Positions 37,117-47,200 of a DNA stretch of 58,250 nt are shown here, one piece after another. Source of the stretch: an uncultured Gammaproteobacteria bacterium. GTDB lineage: Bacteria > Pseudomonadota > Gammaproteobacteria > Arenicellales > JAANXG01. A program made the translations under genes and the position numbers. The notes beneath the pieces were generated by a model, which was given only the letters and a program-made list of their open reading frames with translations, was not told where the DNA came from and did no database searches. The stretch lies in NCBI GenBank assembly GCA_947259395.1, contig CAMYMN010000019.1:2501-60750 (forward strand). Direction: 5' to 3'. Every line of letters begins with the position of its first letter. Position 1 is the first letter of the stretch.

Positions 37117-40100
37117 ATGCAATGTCCGCGATGCCAGCACGAGAATCCAACTAGCCAGAAATTCTGTGGCGAGTGCGGAACGCGTTTAACGATCGGTTGC
37201 ACGTCGTGTGGTACTGCAAATCCGCCCGATCAGAAGTTTTGCGGTGAATGCGGCGAACCGCTGAGCCAAACCGCGGCAGCAGCGAAGACTGCCTCGCCGG
37301 ATACGTACACGCCGCAACATCTTGCCGACAGGATCCTAACTTCGCAGAGCGCACTGGAAGGTGAACGCAAACAGGTCACGGTTCTGTTCGCGGACATCAA
37401 GGGATCACTGGAACTGATAGAAAGCACCGATCCCGAGCAGGCTCACCTGCTCCTCGATTCTGCGCTGCGCGCGATGATGGACGCGGTCCACCGTTATGAA
37501 GGCACCGTCAACAAGGTCCTCGGCGACGGAATCATGGCGCTGTTTGGGGCGCCGCTAGCCCTCGAGGACCACGCGGCGCGCGCGTGTTACGCGGCACTGG
37601 CAATGCAGGAAGCCGTCCGGCATGCAGCCGAACAATCACGGGCTCAGTTCGGGGTGGAACCGCAAATCCGCATCGGCCTGAACTCCGGCGAGGTCGTGGT
37701 GCGCGCGATCGGGAATGATCTGTCTATGGATTATGACGCGATCGGTCTGACCACTCACTTGGCAGGACGAATGGAACAGATTGCGGTGCCGGGCACGATC
37801 CGCTTGACCCAGAATACCCTGCACTTGGCCGAAGGATTCATCCGCGTCGATCCACTCGGGCCTGTTCCCGTCAAAGGACTGAATGAACCAATTGAAATCT
37901 ATGAACTCACTGGCGCCTCATGGATGAGTTCCCGATTTCAGGCTGCCATCGCCCGTGGCTTGAGCCGCTTTGTTGGCCGCGACACGGAACTCGCAGCGCT
38001 TGGTCGTGCTCTCGGCCGCACCAGGCAAGGGCACGGCGAAGTGTTCGGCGTCGTGGGTGATCCGGGTGTGGGTAAGTCGCGGCTGTTTTATGAATTCACT
38101 CACTCTCATCGCACCTCGGAGATGTTGATCTTGGAGAGTCGCTCGGTCTCTTATGGCAAGGCAACGGCCTATGCACCCACAATCGAGCTGTTCAAGGCCT
38201 ATTTCGGCATCGAGGACCGGGACGATACGCGGCGGGTTCGCGAGAAGGTAGCCGGCAAGTTACTGACCTTGGATGAAAATCTGACACCTGCGCTCCCCGC
38301 CCTGCTCGCGCTACTCGAGGTACCGGTCAAGGAACCGGAGTGGGAGACATTGGAACCTTCCCTGCGTCGCCGTCGCATGCTGGAGGCAATGAAAACGGTG
38401 CTGATCAGAGAGAGCCAGGTACAGCCACTGGTTATCGTGTTCGAAGATTTACACTGGATCGATGGCGAAACCCAGGCGTTCCTCAACAGTCTGGTCGATA
38501 GTCTGCCCAGCGCACCGATATTGCTCCTGGTGAACTATCGCCCAGAATATCATCACGAGTGGGGTAGTAAGACCTATTACGTCCAGCAGCGTATAGACCC
38601 GCTGCCACCGGAACGCGCAACCGAATTATTAGACGCACTTTTGGGCGACGACGCCGAGCTGGCATCGCTTAAACGCATGCTCATCGCGCGCACGGAAGGG
38701 AATCCGTTCTTCGTTGAGGAAAGCGTGCGCACCCTGGTTGAGAGCGGCACACTTACGGGCATCCCCGGCGCCTACAGCGCAGCACAAGAAGTAGATTCGA
38801 TCAAAATCCCGGCGACGGTCCAAGATGTCTTGGTGGCACGCATCGACCATCTCGTGGCCGAGGATAAACAACTGCTTCAGACGGCCTCGGTGGTCGGTAA
38901 GGACGTACCCTTCGACTTGTTGAATGCGATAACGGAACTATCCGAGGATGCATTGCGAGACAGCCTGAGACGATTGCAGACCGCCGAGTTCCTGTATGAG
39001 ATGCGTCTGTTCCCCGATCTTGAGTACACCTTCAAGCACGCCCTTACCCACGAGCTCGCCTACCACAGTCTGCTTGGCGAGCGGCGGCGGGTACTCCACC
39101 GGCATATCGTGACCGCCATCGAGCAACTCTATTCGGACCGCTTGTCAGAACACGTCGAGCGCTTGGCACACCACGCCATCCGCGGTGAATGGTGGGAAAA
39201 GGCGTTGGGCTTCCTTAGACAATCCGGCACCAAAGCGGCTTCGCGAAGCGCTTACAGCGACGCGGCCACCAGTCTCGAGGAGGCGTTGGTTGCACTCCAA
39301 CATTTACCGGAAAGCGACGAAACACGTCAACAAGGAATCGACCTTAGATTTGAGCTTAGAAGCTCTTTCCAGGCCCTCGGAAATCACGAGCGCGCCTTCG
39401 AACATCTTAAAACCGCGGAGAAACTGGCTTCTGTATTGGGTGATCAAGACCGACTGGGATGGGCCTCCGCCTATGTAAGCCAATATCTCTGGCGCATGGG
39501 TCATCCCGAACAGGCTGAGGCAGCTGGTCAACGCGCTTTGACCATAGCTTCAAAGCTCAACGACTTCGCGCTTGAAGTGGTGACGAATTTCTTCTTGGCA
39601 CAGGGCTGTTTCACTGCCGGGGAATACCAATGTGCGATTCGCCACTGCCAACAAAGTCTGGCGAATCTGCGTGGTCAACAGGCTTACGAACGACTTGGGC
39701 TTACCGGTTTGCCGTCTGTGCTGGCACGCATCTGGTTATGTTGGTCCCGCGCTGAGCAGGGCGAGTTCCGCGAGGCGATGGTGCACGCCGGGGAGGCACT
39801 TTCGATCGCCGAGACCGCCAACCATCCGTATAGCGAGGCTGCCGCATGTCTCGGGGTTGGCCAAGCCCTGGTCATCCAAGGCGCTCTCGATCAAGCGATC
39901 CCCATGCTCGAGCGCACAGTCACTCTCTGTAAGACCTGGGATCTCGGCGTTATTTTACCGACCACCGCGGTGGTGTTGGGCTTGGCCTATGCGTTGAGTG
40001 GGCGAATCGCGGAGGCCTCAACCATCCTAGAGAAGGACGAGGTTCCGATCTCCCCCGACGCGATTTTTATCTTCGAAACATCGACAGCGAGGAACGCCGT

Positions 40101-40494
40101 TGGCACCGTTTATCTTATGGCCGGGAGACTTGACGAGGCCCTCTCGATCACTTCACGTACCGCCAAGCTTGCCGCTGATCGCGGGTGCCGCGGCATACAG
40201 GCAAGGACCCTGCACCTGCTCGGTGACATAAGCTTGTGCCGAGATCTCCAACAGGCGGATCGAGCCGAGGACTATTATCGCCGAGCGCTTACCCTGGCCG
40301 ATGAGCTTGGCATGCGGCCTCTTGTCGCCCATTGTCACCGCGGGCTTGGCCAACTCTACGAGCGCAACGGTGAACTGCAAAGAGCCGAGGAGCATATTGC
40401 TACGGCCGCGAAGATGTACCAGGCGATGGATATGGGCTTCTGGGTGGACCCGGCAAAAGGTACAGTACAGACGTTGAAGAGATTGGCTGATTGA
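37117..40494 (+). CDS. Zinc-ribbon–class III cyclase–STAND-type ATPase–TPR protein
   Basis: 1125 residues from the ATG at 37117 (preceded by GGGAGA and followed by the conserved MQCPRCQ start; the frame is open further upstream to 36964). A double zinc ribbon has four CxxC pairs (C3/C6, C17/C20, C28/C31, C42/C45). The cyclase domain (85–265) has D93, K133, D137, D207 and R218. The transition-state asparagine position is H214 (THLAGR). The AAA_16/STAND ATPase follows, with Walker A GDPGVGKS (314–321) and Walker B IVFEDLHWID. TPRs fill about 720–1110. Soluble; likely a ligand- or protein-sensing signalling protein. Confidence 0.93.
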   Translation: MQCPRCQHENPTSQKFCGECGTRLTIGCTSCGTANPPDQKFCGECGEPLSQTAAAAKTASPDTYTPQHLADRILTSQSALEGERKQVTVLFADIKGSLELIESTDPEQAHLLLDSALRAMMDAVHRYEGTVNKVLGDGIMALFGAPLALEDHAARACYAALAMQEAVRHAAEQSRAQFGVEPQIRIGLNSGEVVVRAIGNDLSMDYDAIGLTTHLAGRMEQIAVPGTIRLTQNTLHLAEGFIRVDPLGPVPVKGLNEPIEIYELTGASWMSSRFQAAIARGLSRFVGRDTELAALGRALGRTRQGHGEVFGVVGDPGVGKSRLFYEFTHSHRTSEMLILESRSVSYGKATAYAPTIELFKAYFGIEDRDDTRRVREKVAGKLLTLDENLTPALPALLALLEVPVKEPEWETLEPSLRRRRMLEAMKTVLIRESQVQPLVIVFEDLHWIDGETQAFLNSLVDSLPSAPILLLVNYRPEYHHEWGSKTYYVQQRIDPLPPERATELLDALLGDDAELASLKRMLIARTEGNPFFVEESVRTLVESGTLTGIPGAYSAAQEVDSIKIPATVQDVLVARIDHLVAEDKQLLQTASVVGKDVPFDLLNAITELSEDALRDSLRRLQTAEFLYEMRLFPDLEYTFKHALTHELAYHSLLGERRRVLHRHIVTAIEQLYSDRLSEHVERLAHHAIRGEWWEKALGFLRQSGTKAASRSAYSDAATSLEEALVALQHLPESDETRQQGIDLRFELRSSFQALGNHERAFEHLKTAEKLASVLGDQDRLGWASAYVSQYLWRMGHPEQAEAAGQRALTIASKLNDFALEVVTNFFLAQGCFTAGEYQCAIRHCQQSLANLRGQQAYERLGLTGLPSVLARIWLCWSRAEQGEFREAMVHAGEALSIAETANHPYSEAAACLGVGQALVIQGALDQAIPMLERTVTLCKTWDLGVILPTTAVVLGLAYALSGRIAEASTILEKDEVPISPDAIFIFETSTARNAVGTVYLMAGRLDEALSITSRTAKLAADRGCRGIQARTLHLLGDISLCRDLQQADRAEDYYRRALTLADELGMRPLVAHCHRGLGQLYERNGELQRAEEHIATAAKMYQAMDMGFWVDPAKGTVQTLKRLAD

Positions 40495-40543
40495 ACCCGG
40501 CTGGTATCCTATCTGCGATCCAAAATGAAGCTCTAGAGCAAGT

Positions 40544-41143
40544 ATGACTACCAAAATTACGTGGCTATCGACGTATCTGATCGTCTGTATGACAGCAATA
40601 ACATCTGTGTCGGTGGCGGCGGATGAACTTGATCCGGTCAATCCCGCGAGAGGTGTGCGCACCTGGAGATGGTCTGGGGACGGCGTGAGCCTGCGGCTAA
40701 CCCAGCTCCTGCCGGACCAGGTGCGTGGTTTTTACCAAGCCCGCGGTTTTGGCGCCGCGGAGACAGAATTCATCGCCGGTGCGTGCGTGTTTCAGACGGT
40801 AATGAAAAATAAAACCTCGAACAATCCGGTTGCAATCAATCTTGCCGAGTGGTGGATAGAAACCGCTGGTCACAAGAAACAACTCAAACTTGAGCACCAA
40901 TGGCAACAACAATGGGAGCGCCTCGATGTGCCGCAAACTGCCCGTCTCGCCTTTCGGTGGGCGCTGTTTCCAACGGTGCAGTCTTTCGCGAAGGGCGATT
41001 GGAACATGGGGATGACAATGTTCGCTCTGCCGCCTTCCACGGTGTTCGACTTGCACGCCAACTGGCGCGCGGGCGATCAAAGCCACGAGGCTGTGATGCG
41101 CAATGTAGAATGTGTGCCGGGGCGCGTGGAGGACCGTTCATGA
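40544..41143 (+). CDS. Secreted protein of unknown function
   Basis: 199 residues with a Sec signal peptide (about 1–26, cleavage near VAADE). The mature part is tryptophan-rich, with two cysteines, and shows no family I recognise. Its stop overlaps the next gene's start by ATGA, so it is co-translated with a TlpA-like thioredoxin. It may be a redox partner or client of that protein; that is inferred from coupling only. Confidence 0.8.
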   Translation: MTTKITWLSTYLIVCMTAITSVSVAADELDPVNPARGVRTWRWSGDGVSLRLTQLLPDQVRGFYQARGFGAAETEFIAGACVFQTVMKNKTSNNPVAINLAEWWIETAGHKKQLKLEHQWQQQWERLDVPQTARLAFRWALFPTVQSFAKGDWNMGMTMFALPPSTVFDLHANWRAGDQSHEAVMRNVECVPGRVEDRS

Positions 41144-41676
41144 CCTGCCCACGCCGGATAACGTGGCGTTGTGTTGCAGCCATCTTTTTCTTTCTAGCTA
41201 GCAACACCTGGAGCGACGAATCACCGCAAACCCTCGTGCCGGTACCTAACCGGCCCGCGGCACCAGATTTTAATCTGCCGGACGTCGACGGCGAGCAGCA
41301 TCGCTTATCGAACTACCGGGGTAAGGTCGTCGCCATCAACTTCTGGGCAACCTGGTGCCCCCCGTGTCTGCGTGAGATGCCATCCATGCAGCGTTTGTGG
41401 GAGAAATTGAAAGAGAAAGACTTTGTTATTCTCGCCATTGATGTTGGCGAGGATGACGAAACCGTGTTTCGCTTCACCGTTGCGCTGGACACGCCCCTTG
41501 AGTTTCCATTACTTCTCGACCTGGAAGGCAAGATCGTCGCGCAGTGGCCAGTGCTCGGCCTACCGACGACCTTCATTATCGATAAGCAAGGCCGCGTCGC
41601 GTACCGTGCCGTCGGTGGACGCGAGTGGGATCACGCGGATTTTTCCAGTGTCATCAGCGCGATGATTAACGAGTAA
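41140..41676 (+). CDS. TlpA-like periplasmic thioredoxin
   Basis: 178 residues starting at the ATG overlapping the upstream stop, with GGAGG in front. A hydrophobic N-terminal segment (about 8–24) is a signal or anchor. The thioredoxin-like domain shows APDFNLPDVDG, the active site WCPPC, and the cis-proline in GLPTTFIIDKQG. These act as extracytoplasmic thiol reductases for cytochrome c maturation or specific clients. Frames extended upstream to 40900 are not coding. Confidence 0.93.
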   Translation: MTCPRRITWRCVAAIFFFLASNTWSDESPQTLVPVPNRPAAPDFNLPDVDGEQHRLSNYRGKVVAINFWATWCPPCLREMPSMQRLWEKLKEKDFVILAIDVGEDDETVFRFTVALDTPLEFPLLLDLEGKIVAQWPVLGLPTTFIIDKQGRVAYRAVGGREWDHADFSSVISAMINE

Positions 41677-41689
41677 AAAGGTGAACGAA

Positions 41690-41885
41690 GAATCCGACTC
41701 GCTGTGGGTCGTGCCGAGCATAGCGAGGCATTTCACTGACTTTGTCATTCCGAGTACAACGAGGAATCTCACCCTCCTGGATGCTGGTAACTATCTGTAA
41801 CACGGCAAGATCCTTCGGCGCTGCGCGCCTCAGGATCAAAATTATAGAGGCCTGCCCTGAGCGGAATCGAAACGTCCACAACGTG
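41690..41885. repeat. Degenerate dispersed-repeat-like intergenic sequence
   Basis: The stretch contains phrases such as GTCATTCCGAGTACAACGAGGAATCT, CGAGCATAGCGAGG, AAGATCCTTCGG and CCTGAGCGGAATCGAA. These strongly resemble a family of short dispersed repeats seen across many environmental bacterial genomes. No coding potential was seen. It lies between tlpA-like and the convergent methyltransferase gene. Confidence 0.45.
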
Positions 41886-41938
41886 AAAGCCTATCACGGG
41901 TGAAACAGCAGACGTCGCCTACGCTTTGTAACGTCTCC

Positions 41939-42736
41939 TCATTTCTTGCCGTCGGGTTTTTCAACCAAGAATTGATAGCGATTGAGGCTGAAAAAATATT
42001 CGCCCCGTTCCCCCAGTTGGCGAAGATCGTCCGCCCACGCCTTGGCTTCCGCTTTGCTGGTATCAGACCATCTGCTCACGAAAGAAACCACCAAGGTAAT
42101 CCATCCGTAACTGTAGGTGTCGGGATCATAGTCCGGGTTGTAAATCGGTATCACTTCGGTTTGTGTTAGCGTAAAACCTGCCTGCCGCAACTTGGGGATG
42201 ACGGTTCTTGGCAGCACTGGGTCGACCAGGTGTTGGTCCCACGCGGCGAGTATACGGCTGGAGCGATCGGCATCAGACGTGTGCAGTACCAAAGACTCCC
42301 AATCGGTATCGAGAATCAGCGCGCGTCCCCCGGCGCGCAACACCCGGTATAGCTCTGCCAACGCAGACTCGATGTCCGCGATGTACTCGTAGACCTGGGT
42401 GACCACCGCGGCATCGAACTCGCCGTCTTCGAACGGCAGGTGCGTCGCGTTTACCTGGCGGAATTCGACCCAGGGTTGAGCGGCGCATCGGTTTTGCGCC
42501 ATCGCTAACATACTCTCGCTGATGTCAATGCCCATCACGCGGCCGCTTGGCCCCACAGTATGGGCAATGTCCAATGCCAGAAAACCAGGACCGGATCCAA
42601 TATCCAGGATCCGTTCCCCGACGCGCGGCACCAAGGTTTGGATCACCTGTTGTCGCTGGGCGATAACATCAGAGGTGGCATACAGTGCCTCAACGCGTTT
42701 CGCGGTTTTGTCGTCGAAATGCTGTCTGTCACTCAC
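41939..42736 (-). CDS. SAM-dependent methyltransferase (UbiE/class I fold)
   Basis: 265 residues. The SAM-binding motif I is ILDIGSGPGFLALDIA, followed by MGIDIS and the post-motif FDAAVVTQVYEYI. The C-terminal 100 residues hold extra aromatic-rich segments (YNPDYDPDTYSYG), so the acceptor is probably a small molecule. It begins 23 bp after the upstream SAM-domain cyclase gene and is probably co-transcribed with it. The acceptor is unknown. Confidence 0.88.
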   Translation of the reverse strand: MSDRQHFDDKTAKRVEALYATSDVIAQRQQVIQTLVPRVGERILDIGSGPGFLALDIAHTVGPSGRVMGIDISESMLAMAQNRCAAQPWVEFRQVNATHLPFEDGEFDAAVVTQVYEYIADIESALAELYRVLRAGGRALILDTDWESLVLHTSDADRSSRILAAWDQHLVDPVLPRTVIPKLRQAGFTLTQTEVIPIYNPDYDPDTYSYGWITLVVSFVSRWSDTSKAEAKAWADDLRQLGERGEYFFSLNRYQFLVEKPDGKK

Positions 42737-42759
42737 GGAAATTGGCGAACGCAGTGAGT

Positions 42760-45700
42760 TTACGTTTTCCCTTCAAGGGGTACGGCGGAAACCTGGGACG
42801 AGAGTTCGTCAAGTAACGCTTTCGCGTCGAGCAGATCGGGGGTATCCAGACCTTCGGTGAACCAGTCGTAGATGGGGGCGATCAGGTCATGGGCTTGATC
42901 GGCTTTTCCGTCTTCGTACCATCGGCGTCCGAGAAGGGTTGCCGCGCGCAGCTCGAACAGCTTTGCGTTCTGGCGGCGCGCGACGTCGATGGCGCGTTGG
43001 AAGCTCGCCGCACTGTCGTTTGTTGTGTCACCACGCTGTTGATTGATCTCTCCCCGGAAGCGATGTACCTCTGCCTCCCACCAGCATTCGTCGGTCACCG
43101 CAATAACCTGCACCGCTTCGTCGAGACACCCAATCGCTGCATCGAACCGACCCAGCGTCGCGAGCGCCTGCGCCTCAAAGCGCAGGGTCATAGGCCTCAT
43201 CCATGAGTGGTTCAGTTGCTCGGCCTCGGTCCGTCCCCGATGGATTTCCGCCAGCCCAGCCTCGGGCTCATCGAGCGCGGCCAACGCGCTGCCGAGGAGA
43301 TAGCGCCCAAACACCACCCACAACGCCATGGATCGGGACAGTGAATCGTCAATGAGTACCCGCGCCACGTCCTGGGCGGTTTCGAATTCATTCTTCACCA
43401 GGCTGGTAAATGCGGAGTACAACGCATCGTACGCGGAGGTGTTGGCATGTTGCAGTTCGCGCGCCAGTTCCGATGCCCTGCTCGCCGCTGCATGTGAAGC
43501 GTCCCGGAATCCCAAGAACAACAGCGCCATTGAAAGGTGCCAGTAGGTAGCGACCCCTTGATCATGACCATACTGGTGACCCGAATCCCGGTCCCTACCC
43601 GTATCATAGAGCGCTGCCGCGCGCTCGGCGTGTTCGCGGGCCGTATCAAACCGGCCCATGATATTCTGGGTCACCGCCATCACCCGATGTGAGACCAGCG
43701 TCGACACTGGGTCGCCCTGCTGCGCCGACCGGTTGAGCATCTCCTCGGCGACGTCAAGACTGCGCTTCAACTTCGCTTGGTTGATATAACACATGGACAA
43801 TCCATGAAGCACAGCAAACTGACGTGGGTCCTCGCCGACCTCGTCGAGCAGCTCTCGCCCGCGCACATAAGCTTTCTCAGTCTCTACCGAAGAGTAACCC
43901 GATACCGCGATGCTTGCCGAACCAAGACTGATCTGCATATCGAGTTCCAGGCTGCTGATCTCGCCAGTGGATGGCAAATCACGCAGCACTTCCAATCCAT
44001 TAGTGAGATGAGCGATGGCTTCGTGGTTCGCCGAACGGGCTACCGCCCGTTGTCCCGCCCGTAGCCAGTAAGGCGCAGATTGCTCAGCCAATCCAGCCCG
44101 AGTGTAGTGATGCGCCAGCACCTCGGGTTCATTGTCCACCCGCTCGCGGAATCGGGTTTGCAGGGCTTGTGCGATCTGCGCGTGGATTTGCTGGCGGCGG
44201 GAACGTAGCAGCGTTTCGTAAGCCGTGTCTTGTATCAGCGCATGTTTGAATACGTAGCTTGCGTCGGGAGGCACACCGCGCCGAAATACGATTTCTGATT
44301 CGCTCAGCCGGGTCAGCGCACGTTCCAGGTCGTCGCCCTTAAGTGGCGACACCGCTTCCAGTAGCGTGTGGGGAAACTCCCGTCCGATGGCCGCGCCGAT
44401 TTGGCTGATCTCCTTCACCTCTTCGAGCCGGTCCAGGCGCGCCATGAGCGAGTCCTGTAGTGTCGAGGGAATTGTCAATTGCCCCAACGGCCCGGAGAGC
44501 ACGTAGCGGTCGTCTTTCTTGGTTAGAAATCCCGACTCCAGCACCGTCTTCGTCAGCTCCTCTACGAATAGCGGCACCCCATCCGTTTTGGCGATGATTT
44601 GCTCCGCCACTTCCTGCGGCAGGGCGCGACCACCGGTCAAACTGTCGATGAGCTCAAAGCATGCGTTCCGCCCCAGACGGTTCAACGCCAGCACCGTACA
44701 ATGCGCGTGTCTTATCCACGGCGGCTCGAACTCGGGACGACGCGTGATCACCGCCAGTCCCCGCAGCCCGGCTATGCGGTCCACGAGCAGGTCCATCTCC
44801 TCGCGCGTGGTCGGATCAATCCAATGCGCGTCTTCGAACACGAACAGCACCGGGTGCTGGGCCGCCAATCCCTCAAACAGTCCGACCAACGCTTCGAGGG
44901 TCTTCTGCTTCTGCTCTTGGGGGGTGAGGTTGAGCGTCGGGTAACGCGCGCCGGTCGGTATCGACAAAAGCGATGCTATGAACGCGTATCCTTCGCGAGT
45001 GGCCGATGACTGCGCCAATAACGCTTCGAGCTTGTCGAGCTTTTCATCCGGCGTGTCATCCACAGTCAAACCTGCTGCAAACTCCAGCTGTTGAATAGCC
45101 GGATGAAGGGGACTATTGACGTGGTGCGGAGAGCACTGGTACTGGATACGGGTATGGTCCTCATCTCGTAAGCGATCACGCAGCGTTGCCGTGATCCGTG
45201 ACTTACCGATGCCTGCCTCGCCCGACAGCAGTACGACCTGGCCCTCACCTGCCTTCGCCTGACGCCACCGCCCCAGCAGTAATTCCACCTCCTGCTCGCG
45301 ACCGACGAATTTCGTGAGCCGGCCGGTGTGCGTCGCCCCGAAGCGGCTTTCGACCACCTGCTCCCCGGTAACCCGCCATGCATGGGTCCGCTCTGAGATC
45401 CCTTTTAGCGTTTGCAGGCCAAGATCCTCATAGACGAACTGCTCGCCCAACAGCTCCCGGGTGTTCGCGCTAATCACCACCGAGTTGGGAGTGGCCAATC
45501 CCTGCAAGCGAGCCGCAAGATTGGGCGTCTCGCCGACCACTGCCTGCTCTTGTGATGCGCCTTCACCGACGATGTCCCCCACCACGACCAATCCGGTGGC
45601 AATTCCGATCCGGATCTCGAGCGCTGATCCATGACCCGCGTCCAGAGTCTTGACGGAATCGACGATACCCAGCGCAGACCGCACCGCACGTTCCGCGTCA

Positions 45701-46164
45701 TCCTCGTGGGCACGGGGAAAACCAAAGTAGACCAGGATGCCGTCACCCAAGTATTTGGCAATGTATCCGCCAAACCGCGAGATCACACCCGCGCACACGT
45801 CCTGATAACCGCGAATAACGTCCCGAAATTCTTCCGGGTCGAGCCGCTCAGCGAGTGTTGTGGATCCAACGAGATCACAGAACATGACCGTCAAATGCCG
45901 GCGCTCGGCCTCGCTCGTTGGTGTGACCGGTGTAGCGCCCGGCGCCACGGTGGGTTCGGGAGTCGCGTCCTCGGGTGCGCCGTTCTCCCGCAGTGCAGCG
46001 ATCGCCTTGAGCAGCTTCTTGCGATGGCCGAGCGAGATCCCGAGTTCTTTTAGATCCTGATCGGTGAGTTCGGGCACAACCTCCTCATCGATATCGTTCT
46101 CGCTGAACACCGCGGTGTATATGCCGAGGCCGAGTTGATCGAGCCAGTGTGCTACATCGCGCAT
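42760..46164 (-). CDS. SAM-domain–class III cyclase–STAND-type ATPase–TPR protein (copy a)
   Basis: 1134 residues. An N-terminal sterile-alpha-motif domain (1–62, WLDQLGLGIYTAVFSEN…DLKELGISLGHRKKLL) is followed by a proline-rich linker and a cyclase domain (87–265) with D97, K137, D141, N215 and R219. The usual adenine-contacting aspartate is replaced (A208 in QAVVGETPN). The ATPase has Walker A GEAGIGKS (315–322) and FVFEDAHWID. The C-terminal half is TPR-like. SAM domains suggest homo- or hetero-oligomerisation, possibly with the other SAM cyclase at 52488. Confidence 0.93.
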   Translation of the reverse strand: MRDVAHWLDQLGLGIYTAVFSENDIDEEVVPELTDQDLKELGISLGHRKKLLKAIAALRENGAPEDATPEPTVAPGATPVTPTSEAERRHLTVMFCDLVGSTTLAERLDPEEFRDVIRGYQDVCAGVISRFGGYIAKYLGDGILVYFGFPRAHEDDAERAVRSALGIVDSVKTLDAGHGSALEIRIGIATGLVVVGDIVGEGASQEQAVVGETPNLAARLQGLATPNSVVISANTRELLGEQFVYEDLGLQTLKGISERTHAWRVTGEQVVESRFGATHTGRLTKFVGREQEVELLLGRWRQAKAGEGQVVLLSGEAGIGKSRITATLRDRLRDEDHTRIQYQCSPHHVNSPLHPAIQQLEFAAGLTVDDTPDEKLDKLEALLAQSSATREGYAFIASLLSIPTGARYPTLNLTPQEQKQKTLEALVGLFEGLAAQHPVLFVFEDAHWIDPTTREEMDLLVDRIAGLRGLAVITRRPEFEPPWIRHAHCTVLALNRLGRNACFELIDSLTGGRALPQEVAEQIIAKTDGVPLFVEELTKTVLESGFLTKKDDRYVLSGPLGQLTIPSTLQDSLMARLDRLEEVKEISQIGAAIGREFPHTLLEAVSPLKGDDLERALTRLSESEIVFRRGVPPDASYVFKHALIQDTAYETLLRSRRQQIHAQIAQALQTRFRERVDNEPEVLAHHYTRAGLAEQSAPYWLRAGQRAVARSANHEAIAHLTNGLEVLRDLPSTGEISSLELDMQISLGSASIAVSGYSSVETEKAYVRGRELLDEVGEDPRQFAVLHGLSMCYINQAKLKRSLDVAEEMLNRSAQQGDPVSTLVSHRVMAVTQNIMGRFDTAREHAERAAALYDTGRDRDSGHQYGHDQGVATYWHLSMALLFLGFRDASHAAASRASELARELQHANTSAYDALYSAFTSLVKNEFETAQDVARVLIDDSLSRSMALWVVFGRYLLGSALAALDEPEAGLAEIHRGRTEAEQLNHSWMRPMTLRFEAQALATLGRFDAAIGCLDEAVQVIAVTDECWWEAEVHRFRGEINQQRGDTTNDSAASFQRAIDVARRQNAKLFELRAATLLGRRWYEDGKADQAHDLIAPIYDWFTEGLDTPDLLDAKALLDELSSQVSAVPLEGKT

Positions 46165-46459
46165 AGTTCTTTTCTCAGAACCAACCGTAACTGCCGGCGT
46201 GCCACGTGAATTACAAGAAGAAACACGACGGCTTCGGCATCGGTTTGTATGAGAAGCAGAATACCCCTCTCTTGAACAGTGGGCAATCGGTGACGAATCA
46301 AACTTGGTGTACGAATCGGGATTCTATCGAACCATTACGCCACGAAGACCCACATTGAGGCAAGATGATTGTTTTGTTGCGACGAACAAAATCACGAATC
46401 GTCCCCGACTTCGTGTCGTCGAACGCGGGGACTTCGACCCTGTCCCGCTTGCCGCGGTT

Positions 46460-47200
46460 CTACGGCGTGCGCTTGTGAAGTGCGACAGGACGGCCGCGGC
46501 CGCGCATCCTGAGGTTGAGCAATTCCACTACCACCGAGAACGCCATGGCGAAATAGATATAACCCTTAGGGATGTGCAGATCGATTCCCTCTCCGACCAG
46601 CGCCACCCCGATCAATACCAGGAAACTCAACGCCAGCATCTTGATGGTTGGATGGTCGTCGACGAACTGCCCGATGGCGCGGGCAGAGAACATCATCACG
46701 ATCACCGCGACCACCACCGCGATGATCATCACCTCGACATCTTCGGCCATGCCCACGGCGGTGATCACCGAGTCCAGAGAAAAAACAATGTCGATGATGC
46801 CGATCTGAATTATTACCGCGGTAAAACCCGCACCCGCACCCCCACTCGCCTCTTTGTGCGCCTCACGGCCCTCAACGGCGGTATGGATCTCCAGGGTCGC
46901 CTTGGCGATGAGAAAAAGTCCCCCGCAGATGAGAATCAGGTCGCGTCCCGAGACATCGACGTCCAGAACCGTGAACAAGGTGCTTTGCAGTTTCATGATC
47001 CAGGTGATCAACAACAACAACAGTATGCGCGTGGCCATCGCGAAGCTCAGCCCCATAATGCGCGCGGACTGTCGTTGAGATTCGGGCAACCGGCCGACGA
47101 GTATGGAGATGAAAATGATGTTGTCGATACCAAGCACGATTTCCAGCACCGTGAGTGTGGCCAGCGCTACCCAGGCTTCAGGCGATGCGATCCATTCCAT
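46460..47200 (-). CDS. TerC family integral membrane protein
   Basis: 246 residues, about seven membrane helices. The two acidic family motifs EIVLGIDNIIFISILVGRLP (about 21–40) and DIVFSLDSVITAVGMAED (about 135–152) are present. Members are linked to metal (Mn) export and co-translocational metallation, and formerly to tellurium resistance. It sits alone. The 295-bp gap to the cyclase contains a GTCCCCG…CGGGGAC hairpin near 46405–46435 but no gene. Confidence 0.92.
   Translation of the reverse strand: MEWIASPEAWVALATLTVLEIVLGIDNIIFISILVGRLPESQRQSARIMGLSFAMATRILLLLLITWIMKLQSTLFTVLDVDVSGRDLILICGGLFLIAKATLEIHTAVEGREAHKEASGGAGAGFTAVIIQIGIIDIVFSLDSVITAVGMAEDVEVMIIAVVVAVIVMMFSARAIGQFVDDHPTIKMLALSFLVLIGVALVGEGIDLHIPKGYIYFAMAFSVVVELLNLRMRGRGRPVALHKRTP

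Noticed and set aside
40900-41139. Long upstream extension of the thioredoxin ORF
   Set aside because: It overlaps the secreted-protein gene out of frame; the ATG at 41140 has GGAGG and begins a signal peptide.
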